Of a stretch of DNA of 64,000 nucleotides, positions 57,476 to 64,000 are shown piece after piece; position 1 is the first letter of the stretch; each line of letters opens with the position of its first letter. The position numbers and the translations under genes are program-made. The notes under the pieces are model-generated. The model was not told the origin of the DNA and searched no databases. It saw only the letters and a program-made list of their open reading frames with translations. This DNA comes from Gammaproteobacteria bacterium (GTDB lineage: Bacteria > Pseudomonadota > Gammaproteobacteria > Pseudomonadales > Cellvibrionaceae). Location: the NCBI GenBank assembly GCA_004173475.1, contig SEBU01000003.1:186001-250000 (forward strand), in the 5' to 3' direction.

Positions 57476-57943
57476 CTACTCGCAAATTTCTATTAATTGC
57501 ACAGTAGATCGTTCATCAACCAGCACGGGTTGTAAACGGCTGTCAAAGCGAATGAAGTAGGAAACTGCGCGCACAAAAGCGGCACCAACTAGCAAACCAC
57601 ATAACGCACAAAGCGCAGTTACGCCGTCACTCGACAAGTAGTGATGCGCGATCACCGTCGCTATGATCATTCCGATAAGTGGCACCATGTAAACAAACAT
57701 GGCACTTTTTGCAATTACGTCTTCAAGTACACCAATTTTCACTTCGCTACCAACTGGATACTCATCAGCGTCGCGTCCATCCAGCAACACCCATAAACAA
57801 GACGCACTAGCGCCCCATTTTGCAAGTGCGCTATGACCGCACGCTTTTTGTGCCTGGCAAGAACCACAAGCCGACCGCTGGATAGTTTCCACCCATAAAC
57901 CCTGTGGCTCTACAGCAAGAACACGACCAGTCTCAAGAATCAT
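57476..57943 (-). CDS. rseC: RseC/MucC family positive regulator of sigma-E
   Basis: A 155-residue inner-membrane protein. A cytoplasmic N-terminus with a cysteine cluster (CGSCQAQKACGHS) is followed by two hydrophobic segments (about 80-100 and 107-128). RseC-type proteins modulate the envelope-stress sigma factor and are also linked to SoxR reduction in E. coli. It follows rseB with a 35-bp gap and precedes arfB by 13 bp. Confidence 0.9.
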   Translation of the reverse strand: MILETGRVLAVEPQGLWVETIQRSACGSCQAQKACGHSALAKWGASASCLWVLLDGRDADEYPVGSEVKIGVLEDVIAKSAMFVYMVPLIGMIIATVIAHHYLSSDGVTALCALCGLLVGAAFVRAVSYFIRFDSRLQPVLVDERSTVQLIEICE

Positions 57944-57978
57944 GATAGAAATTACCCGAAGACAAATTAAAACGGGGC

Positions 57979-58953
57979 TTACTGCCCCGTTATATTTTGC
58001 GCGATTTTTGCAGCAGCGGCGACAGGAATTTCACCCACTACGCTCACCCGGTGAACGACGTCTTTGACGGACAGGCGAGACATGTAAGCAAGTGTTGCCC
58101 CGCGCTTCCCCACTCCTTCAGGAACGAAGCTACTGGTAGCTTCAATGAAAATGCTGAAGGTTGTAAGACCGTCTGTGTACATCAACATCGTTTGCCCACT
58201 GGCAAGAGTTCGCTGTCCGGCAAAAACAAAACCTTGCGGAACCCACGCCACTTGCCATCCCGCAGGCTTAGTAAGCTCGGTGGGATTACAGGGCGTAACA
58301 TCGGCAATCGCTTTATAAGGACGAGGTAAAGGCTGCGTTTTCATACGGGCGATATCAGGGTTTAAATCAAGCGAAATAAATTGATAGCGTTCCAGGGGAT
58401 GGGCATTTTCATCAATGAGCCAAGACTTAAGTACAAGACCAGTGTCTTCATCAATACTCAAAAAATAACCGTAGCGATAGGGGTCTTTGGGAATAACTTG
58501 TAATACACGAGCTAACCGACCAGCAATACGCTCCTGGCCGCGAATTTCAAACTGATAAAGATCATCCATATCCACTAAGATCTTGCCGATTTGGGAAATG
58601 CGCCCCTGCAGCAATTCATCTCCCATGGCTTTGCAATCAACCGGTTGGCCATCGCGGAGAATGACACGCTCAGGACCATTCAAAAATAAAAAGCGATCAT
58701 GCTCAACGCCGTCTTCAACCCAATGCTCAACGCGAAAACTTTGTAGTTCAATGCTGTTTTGATTTTGATATGTGAATGAACCGCGATAATTAATATGAGC
58801 GGCATCCTGAGACATTTTTTTTAATAAAGCCTGCACACTTGGCAGGCTTTTAGGAGGGAATAAGATATTTTCTTGCGCGAGAGATGTTTGAACAGGAACT
58901 ACCGCAGTTATCGCCACAACCAAAGACGACAACCACAAAGAAATTTTTTGCAT
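57979..58953 (-). CDS. rseB: periplasmic sigma-E regulator RseB/MucB
   Basis: A 324-residue exported protein. Signal peptide (about 1-26), then a LolA-like domain (about 35-210: AHINYRGSFTYQNQN, VEHDRFLFLNGPERVILRDG) and a small C-terminal domain (about 225-324: PAGWQVAWVPQGFVFAGQRT). RseB binds the periplasmic part of RseA and shields it from DegS-type proteolysis; it senses lipids or mislocalised lipopolysaccharide. It begins 3 bp after the rseA stop. Confidence 0.93.
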   Translation of the reverse strand: MQKISLWLSSLVVAITAVVPVQTSLAQENILFPPKSLPSVQALLKKMSQDAAHINYRGSFTYQNQNSIELQSFRVEHWVEDGVEHDRFLFLNGPERVILRDGQPVDCKAMGDELLQGRISQIGKILVDMDDLYQFEIRGQERIAGRLARVLQVIPKDPYRYGYFLSIDEDTGLVLKSWLIDENAHPLERYQFISLDLNPDIARMKTQPLPRPYKAIADVTPCNPTELTKPAGWQVAWVPQGFVFAGQRTLASGQTMLMYTDGLTTFSIFIEATSSFVPEGVGKRGATLAYMSRLSVKDVVHRVSVVGEIPVAAAAKIAQNITGQ

Positions 58954-58956
58954 AGG

Positions 58957-59667
58957 TTATTCTTCATCGGTGATTATTACACGCGCATAAGGTAATACAC
59001 CTTGGCCAGAGTTCATAGCAGCATTATCTGAATGCGCCTTAATCATTTGATTGACGTAGCGTGATACTTCTTCATCGGATACAGCAGGAGTGGCTTGGCG
59101 TGGCTGAAACATAACCCGACGATTTTCCTGAGGACGTGTTTCATAGCCAGTTTGAACTGCCACATTACGGGTATTAAGAAGTGGGCCGTTAATCCCAGAT
59201 GGCAAAGAAACAGTAGTATCTACAGGCACAGACACTGGTGCGATATTGTTAGCAATTTGATTGTTATCAACACCGGCAGCGTTAAATTGATTAACACCCA
59301 ATATCATTCCGCCGGCAACTGAAGCCACCAACGCGACGCGACCTAATTGATACAACCAACCTTGTTGAGGCTTGGTTTGCTCGACTGAAGGTGTCGCGGC
59401 ATTTTTGTTACTAATGAACGTTTCTTCATCAGCTATTGCAGCGCTAAGGCGTGCTGAAAAATTGGACATCGTCGATGCTGAGAATACGGGATCTTGATCA
59501 CCACGTAACACCGCACTGGTGATTTGATAACGCGACCAGGTCGCTTTAACATCAGCATCCTGCTCTGAAGCCTTCAAAATACGCTGCAATTCAAATTCAG
59601 ACGCTTGATTATCCATCAAGGCTGATATCGATTCGGCGAGAATTTGTGGCCGGTTTTGCTCACTCAT
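58957..59667 (-). CDS. rseA: anti-sigma-E factor RseA/MucA
   Basis: A 236-residue single-pass membrane anti-sigma factor. The cytoplasmic N-terminus ESISALMDNQASEFELQRILK binds sigma-E; a transmembrane helix (about 115-140: LGRVALVASVAGGMILGVNQF) and a periplasmic domain follow. ATG 59667 has AGG ten bases upstream and gives the family start MSEQNRPQ. The gap to rpoE is 237 bp, larger than the usual few tens of bases. Confidence 0.93.
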   Translation of the reverse strand: MSEQNRPQILAESISALMDNQASEFELQRILKASEQDADVKATWSRYQITSAVLRGDQDPVFSASTMSNFSARLSAAIADEETFISNKNAATPSVEQTKPQQGWLYQLGRVALVASVAGGMILGVNQFNAAGVDNNQIANNIAPVSVPVDTTVSLPSGINGPLLNTRNVAVQTGYETRPQENRRVMFQPRQATPAVSDEEVSRYVNQMIKAHSDNAAMNSGQGVLPYARVIITDEE

Positions 59668-59904
59668 TTGCGATTTACCTGTGTTTGAAAAGATTAGCAT
59701 TTACTAACTAATAAGATTCTTAAGTGCTGATTAGTGAGGATTTTTAGCTGCTGCCGTTATGACCGAAGGTCGTAAAAAAGGTTCAGCTAAGATTCACAAT
59801 TTTTGCATATTTACACGAACTTCAAAATTTTGCGATTCTGCGTTACACATCTACACAACTACGGATATTGAGTCGCACAATTCGCCTAATTAAAAAACTA
59901 TCTG

Positions 59905-60495
59905 CTACTCAATAAGCGGTTGAATTTTTTTGTCTATAGCTTCGCGTGCGCGGAAAATACGCGACCGTACTGTTCCTATAGGACACTCCATAGCTTCAGC
60001 AATTTCCTCGTAACTGAGCCCATCGATTTCACGCAAAGTTACAGCCATGCGCAAATCATCAGGTAAATCACGGAAGGCTTGGTCTATAACCACTTGCAAT
60101 TCGTCTCTCAAGAGATTTCGCTCAGGTGTATTCATTTCATGCATTGCGTCATTGCCGACAAAAAACTCGGCATCTTCCATATCCACATCACTAGCAGGCG
60201 GGCGACGGTTGCGAGCAACCAAATAATTTTTTGCAGTGTTTATGGCGATGCGATACATCCAAGTGTAAAACGCGCTTTCACCACGGAAATTAGGTAGCGC
60301 ACGATATGCCTTGATAAAAGCATCCTGTGCAACATCCTGCACTTCGGCATGGTCGCGAATGAAACGGCTGATTACGGCAAATATTTTGTGCTGATACTTT
60401 AGTACCAACAAGTCAAAAGCTCGCTTATCTCCCTTTTGCACACGCTCCACGAGCTGTTGATCGACATCGACATCGGGCGCTACTTGCGCTGTCAT
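59905..60495 (-). CDS. rpoE: sigma factor RpoE/AlgU
   Basis: A 196-residue ECF sigma factor for envelope stress, orthologous to AlgU/RpoE: QQLVERVQKGDKRAFDLLVLKYQHKIFAVI (split here), VQDVAQDAFIKAYRALPNFRGESAFYTWMYRIAINTAKNY (region 2, in parts) and LREIDGLSYEEIAEAMECPIGTVRSRIFRAREAIDKK (region 4). ATG 60495 is preferred over an upstream in-frame start because GGGGG lies eight bases before it and the length then fits. It heads rpoE-rseA-rseB-rseC-arfB and is divergent from nadB, the classic arrangement. Confidence 0.95.
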   Translation of the reverse strand: MTAQVAPDVDVDQQLVERVQKGDKRAFDLLVLKYQHKIFAVISRFIRDHAEVQDVAQDAFIKAYRALPNFRGESAFYTWMYRIAINTAKNYLVARNRRPPASDVDMEDAEFFVGNDAMHEMNTPERNLLRDELQVVIDQAFRDLPDDLRMAVTLREIDGLSYEEIAEAMECPIGTVRSRIFRAREAIDKKIQPLIE

Positions 60496-60622
60496 TCTAA
60501 AACCCCCAAGCGTCCTGGACTCATTTTGGTCAGGACTATTAAAATTCAGCGCTGGAATTACACTCATACTAATGCCATTTAGAGGCGAGCTGTAGCTCGG
60601 TTATTATTACTAGTCTGTGTAA

Positions 60623-60650
60623 TCTAGACTCGCACTTATAGCAAAAGTTC
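60623..60650 (-). promoter_or_regulatory. sigma-E (AlgU-type) promoter of rpoE
   Basis: On the minus strand GAACTT (60645-60650) is followed after 16 bases by TCTAGA (60623-60628), close to the AlgU/RpoE consensus GAACTT-N16/17-TCTGA. It lies about 130 bp upstream of the rpoE start and would give autoregulation. Confidence 0.7.
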
Positions 60651-60792
60651 CACGCTCCCTCTGTTCGCAACCCAACACTAGTAAGGCCTCCAGCCCGTAT
60701 TAACTCGGAGTTTAGCTCACTAATCGTATTTAGCTTGTATATACTGGTGCCAGTTTACGACTTCGACCTTTTAATTGCTGCAGAAAATACTC

Positions 60793-62418
60793 ATGACCTA
60801 CTCTCACGACGTTCTTGTTATCGGTTCCGGCGCGGCGGGCTTAACCCTGGCGTTAAGTCTTGCAAAACATGCCAAGGTTGCTGTCCTTAGCAAGAACGCC
60901 CTAAACCAGGGATCGACCTGGTTTGCACAAGGTGGAATTGCCGCTGTGCTTGACGATCAGGATTCCATCGAAGCTCACGTCAAAGACACGTTGATAGCAG
61001 GCGCAGGGCTGTGCCATGAGGAATCAGTACGTTTTACCGTCGAAAATAGTAAAGCGGCTATTAAATGGCTAATCGAACAAGGCGTTATCTTCACTAAAGA
61101 AAACGGTACAGAGGATTATCATCTCACCAAAGAAGGCGGTCATAGCCATAGGCGAATTATCCATAGCGCAGACGCAACAGGTCGAGCTGTTCACAGCACG
61201 CTAATTGACCAGGTGAGGCTGCAGCAAAATATTCAGGTCTATGAGGATCATATTGCTGTAAACCTGATTACTCAGGCTGATACAAATTCCCGCAAACTTC
61301 GTTGTACCGGTGCCTATGTTTTAGATAAGAACAGCGAGCAGGTTCATGTGTTCCAGGCGAAGGTCGTCGTATTGGCAACGGGCGGGGCGAGCAAAGTCTA
61401 TCTCTACACAACCAATCTTGACGGCGCTAGCGGTGACGGTATTGCTATGGCGTGGCGCGCGGGTTGCAGAATTGCCAATATGGAATTCAATCAGTTCCAC
61501 CCTACTTGCCTTTACCACGCGTCTACCAAGAACTTTTTGATCAGTGAAGCTTTGCGAGGCGAAGGCGCTTACTTACGTTTACCTAACGGCGAACGATTTA
61601 TGCATCGTTTTGATGAACGGCTTGAATTGGCGCCTCGCGATATAGTTGCCCGCGCCATCGACCATGAAATGAAACGATTGGGCTGTGATTGTTTGTATTT
61701 AGACATCAGCCATAAAACGCCCGATTTCATTAAAGAACACTTCCCCACGATTTACGCACGCTGTTTGGAATTAGGGATAGACATTACTAAAGAGCCTATT
61801 CCTGTCGTACCCGCTGCGCATTTTACTTGTGGGGGTGTAGTAGTTGATAAAAATGGTCAAACCGATCTGCAAAATTTGTATGCAATCGGCGAAACATCCT
61901 TCACGGGTTTACATGGTGCGAATCGTCTCGCCAGTAATTCGCTGCTGGAATGTGTTGTGTATGCGCAGTCATCTGCACTGCAAATTATTAATTCACTTAA
62001 CGCGATTAACCCGCCCGAACAGTCCGAAGAGTGGGATTCAACCCGCGTAACAAATTCAGATGAAGACGTGGTCATTTCGCACAACTGGGACGAGCTACGC
62101 CGTTTTATGTGGGACTACGTTGGCATTGTGCGCACTCACAAACGCCTTGAGCGTGCATTGCACCGTATTGAATTATTGAAAGCAGAAATTGCGGATTATT
62201 ACAGTAACTATAAAATCAGCAGTGACTTAATTGAATTGCGCAATTTGGCGACAGTGGCAGAGCTAATTATTGACTCAGCTCTCGAACGAAAAGAAAGCCG
62301 TGGCTTGCATTACTCTCTCGATTTTCCGAACAAATCCAACATTGCTCGCGATACAATTTTGGTTCCTACCAACTTTGCTGCACAGAATATAGTCGTCAGC
62401 ATTGATGGAAACGATTAA
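60793..62418 (+). CDS. nadB: L-aspartate oxidase
   Basis: First step of de novo NAD synthesis: oxidises aspartate to iminoaspartate using FAD. A 541-residue flavoprotein with [17 protein letters not shown] at the N-terminus, [50 protein letters not shown] and [18 protein letters not shown] (split). ATG 60793 gives the family length (E. coli 540); an upstream TTG is unsupported. It is divergent from rpoE. Confidence 0.96.
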   Translation: MTYSHDVLVIGSGAAGLTLALSLAKHAKVAVLSKNALNQGSTWFAQGGIAAVLDDQDSIEAHVKDTLIAGAGLCHEESVRFTVENSKAAIKWLIEQGVIFTKENGTEDYHLTKEGGHSHRRIIHSADATGRAVHSTLIDQVRLQQNIQVYEDHIAVNLITQADTNSRKLRCTGAYVLDKNSEQVHVFQAKVVVLATGGASKVYLYTTNLDGASGDGIAMAWRAGCRIANMEFNQFHPTCLYHASTKNFLISEALRGEGAYLRLPNGERFMHRFDERLELAPRDIVARAIDHEMKRLGCDCLYLDISHKTPDFIKEHFPTIYARCLELGIDITKEPIPVVPAAHFTCGGVVVDKNGQTDLQNLYAIGETSFTGLHGANRLASNSLLECVVYAQSSALQIINSLNAINPPEQSEEWDSTRVTNSDEDVVISHNWDELRRFMWDYVGIVRTHKRLERALHRIELLKAEIADYYSNYKISSDLIELRNLATVAELIIDSALERKESRGLHYSLDFPNKSNIARDTILVPTNFAAQNIVVSIDGND

Positions 62419-62433
62419 CTTAAGCAAACAGAG

Positions 62434-62482
62434 TCGCCTAAATATTCTTTTGCTGGTTGTACGCAGTTAAATATTTAGGCGA
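62434..62482. repeat. 13-bp perfect inverted repeat after nadB
   Basis: TCGCCTAAATATT (62434-62446) and AATATTTAGGCGA (62470-62482) form a perfect 13-bp stem around a 23-nt loop, 16 bp after the nadB stop. No T-run follows on either side, so it is not a standard terminator; it may stabilise the nadB mRNA 3' end or be a protein-binding site. Confidence 0.75.
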
Positions 62483-62665
62483 TATCAATTTGAAGATTTG
62501 CTTCGTGCCTTTTAAATAATCCAAACGCAAATTTGTTTTGCAAATTTTTCGCGCAAGTTAACAAATTAATAGATTTTTTTGATCGCAAAAAACGAAAACT
62601 TGCTGCGAATATCCCGCTGACATATTCTAGACCGCTTCGACTTCACTTTACTCAAGGAACTCAAC

Positions 62666-63178
62666 GTGGATCTTCATCGCCCAAAAATCGCTGCTATTTA
62701 CAACACCACTTATGACTGGTTCAACAATGTGGGAGCGATTCAATATGTTGCTCACGCCATTACAAACGCGAACACTGCAATTTTATTACGCGGCGCAATT
62801 CAAATTGGTGCTGGTGGCGGCCCAAGTGAGCACCCGGATCAGCAGTATTGGCTGAATCATAATTTTTCGGTCGCGATCGCTACTGCAGGTGGTTTAGGGC
62901 AAATTCGACGCATCGAAATTGACTGCACACTAACACCATGCGCAGGCCAATTTAATGGCTGTCTGTATCGTGTCCCTCAATTAGTAGCGGCAGCTGGTTT
63001 TACCGGAAAACCACTACGCATTTTTTCTCACCGTAACGAAGGAATGGGTCGCGTTGGTTCACCAACAACCAAGCGTTACATCGAATGTATGTCGAACGGA
63101 AACCAACTTTCTATGACGCAGGCTATGAATGCGCATGAAGGATGGAGCTGGGCGCCATGGGCCGGCGTGTACGCTTGA
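62666..63178 (+). CDS. hypothetical protein of unknown family
   Basis: A 170-residue soluble protein with no signal peptide or membrane helix. It starts at GTG 62666, with AAGGA seven bases before. Notable sequence is a cysteine triplet in EIDCTLTPCAGQFNGC (C87, C92, C99) and conserved-looking RPKIAAIYNTTYDWF and FSHRNEGMGR. The TPC-x6-C stretch faintly recalls zinc-dependent deaminase motifs, but the partner HAE motif is not visible, so I assign no function. It lies alone between nadB and ygfX. Confidence 0.75.
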   Translation: MDLHRPKIAAIYNTTYDWFNNVGAIQYVAHAITNANTAILLRGAIQIGAGGGPSEHPDQQYWLNHNFSVAIATAGGLGQIRRIEIDCTLTPCAGQFNGCLYRVPQLVAAAGFTGKPLRIFSHRNEGMGRVGSPTTKRYIECMSNGNQLSMTQAMNAHEGWSWAPWAGVYA

Positions 63179-63225
63179 TAGGCTGTTAAAACTTCCAAGT
63201 TGGATTTCAGTAGCAGTTAAATTCT

Positions 63226-63735
63226 TTAACTGCTTTTGCGTAGTTCTATTCGTAACCATACTCGCAAACGTCGCCAATCCTCTGGTGTCATTGAGTCGGG
63301 CAAAGCCACTATTCGGTGCTTACGCCCGCTCAGCGTCTCTTTAACAGGCAAGATAATTAATTTAGTCCACACCACTATTTCGTTGCAGGGTTCAACAGCA
63401 AGGCTCCCGGCAGATGTTTGCAAGTGCCAAACTTTTTGCGTAATACATAAATTAATGGATGGGGACTTTTTACTTTGTAGACTTTTCCTAAGTGCAGCAA
63501 TAATCATAACCAGAAAAGTTAGCCATAATAAAGGCCAATAAAAAGCAGTAAATATAAACGGGAAGATCGCGACGCTTGCGGAAAGCAGCATGAACAAATA
63601 AACAAAAACTTCCAGGCGATACAGCAGCAACGAAGGACTAAATACCACCGGCGCAAGATCGACACCGGAAGTAATTTGCTGCGGAGTTTTATGATTGAGG
63701 TTGAAGTCCGGTATTTTTTCTAACAATGTCGACAA
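63226..63735 (-). CDS. ygfX: YgfX (CptA-type) membrane protein
   Basis: A 169-residue inner-membrane protein with two hydrophobic helices (about 40-80) and a soluble C-terminal domain ([36 protein letters not shown]). YgfX is paired with SdhE in many gammaproteobacteria; it has been proposed as a toxin acting on cytoskeletal proteins. The start is unclear: TTG 63735 touches AAAGGA directly, while TTG 63726 lies nine bases away, so 63726 may be the true start. It overlaps sdhE by 47 bp (38 bp from 63726). Confidence 0.88.
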   Translation of the reverse strand: MSTLLEKIPDFNLNHKTPQQITSGVDLAPVVFSPSLLLYRLEVFVYLFMLLSASVAIFPFIFTAFYWPLLWLTFLVMIIAALRKSLQSKKSPSINLCITQKVWHLQTSAGSLAVEPCNEIVVWTKLIILPVKETLSGRKHRIVALPDSMTPEDWRRLRVWLRIELRKSS

Positions 63736-63940
63736 TCCTTTTCAATTCGTTATCTTCCGGGTCTTCACGGCGTAAAAACCAGGCAAACATGTCCTGATCT
63801 TCGCACTCCAATAATTTCCAGTAGCGCTCTTTATCTTGTTGGTTCAAACCGGGATAAATATTTTCCAAAAAAGGTAGCAGCACCAAGTCCAATTCCAACA
63901 TGCCGCGCCGGCTACCCCAAAACAAACGATTTCTTTCCAC
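63689..63940 (-). CDS. sdhE: succinate dehydrogenase assembly factor SdhE
   Basis: An 83-residue small helical protein that helps attach FAD covalently to SdhA and FrdA. The conserved RGxxE motif is present in [13 protein letters not shown], followed by [20 protein letters not shown] 63940 is the likely start, because the family extends upstream of the RGM motif as here. It overlaps ygfX, the usual sdhE-ygfX pair, near nadB/rpoE as in other gammaproteobacteria. Confidence 0.94.
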   Translation of the reverse strand: MERNRLFWGSRRGMLELDLVLLPFLENIYPGLNQQDKERYWKLLECEDQDMFAWFLRREDPEDNELKRIVDIVRKNTGLQPQS

Positions 63941-64000
63941 ACTAAATACCTACACCAGAACTTCAGAACTTGTGCGATTGTACCTGAAGACAAAGGCCGC

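Overview
The window looks like a chromosomal segment of a Cellvibrio-like gammaproteobacterium (Cellvibrionaceae). This rests on a gammaproteobacterial gene order (thrS-infC-rpmI-rplT-pheST; nadB divergent from rpoE-rseABC; ygfX-sdhE), Pseudomonas-like versions of housekeeping proteins, a carbohydrate-type TonB receptor beside a GH35 beta-galactosidase of the Cellvibrio Bgl35A type, and a rhombosortase. No tRNA, rRNA, CRISPR array, prophage or insertion sequence was recognised. The assignment is inferred from gene content only.

Layout. 1-6.7 kb: translation genes on the minus strand (pheT cut by the window edge, pheS, rplT, rpmI, infC with a non-AUG start, thrS). 7-16.9 kb: an ECF sigma/zinc anti-sigma pair followed by a rhombosortase gene, a tandem-receiver protein with a degenerate GGDEF domain, a LigB-type dioxygenase, an acyltransferase, an EamA transporter, a RhlB-like helicase, a class I amidotransferase, a VIT-family transporter and a DUF3617 protein. 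16.9-24.6 kb: a galactoside-utilisation block on the minus strand (SGNH esterase lipoprotein, IclR regulator, GH35 beta-galactosidase, TonB receptor). 25.3-29.1 kb: a NIT-like sensor protein and a DUF1631/PilZ pair.

29.4-39.4 kb is the most distinctive region: a guanidine-assimilation locus. A sigma-54-like promoter and a guanidine-I (ykkC) riboswitch precede an ABC transporter (binding protein, permease, ATPase), two DUF1989 carboxyguanidine deiminase subunits and a 1200-residue biotin-dependent guanidine/urea carboxylase. A second riboswitch of a different class, guanidine-II (mini-ykkC), sits directly in front of the carboxylase gene inside the same gene cluster. A second copy of the binding protein follows. 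No allophanate hydrolase gene is present, although the pathway needs one.

39.6-48.3 kb: a TetR regulator with three tandem palindromic operator-like sites, an MFP/RND efflux pair, a second ECF sigma factor with a His-rich membrane protein and a ferredoxin, a Ycf46-like AAA+ ATPase and coq7. 48.3-57 kb: lytic transglycosylase, MarC, PncC, TrhO, BolA, small proteins, galK-galT, dgkA and a glycosyltransferase. galKT would use the galactose that the GH35 enzyme releases. 57-64 kb: arfB joined to the rpoE-rseA-rseB-rseC envelope-stress operon, with an autoregulatory sigma-E promoter, then nadB, an orphan protein, ygfX and sdhE.
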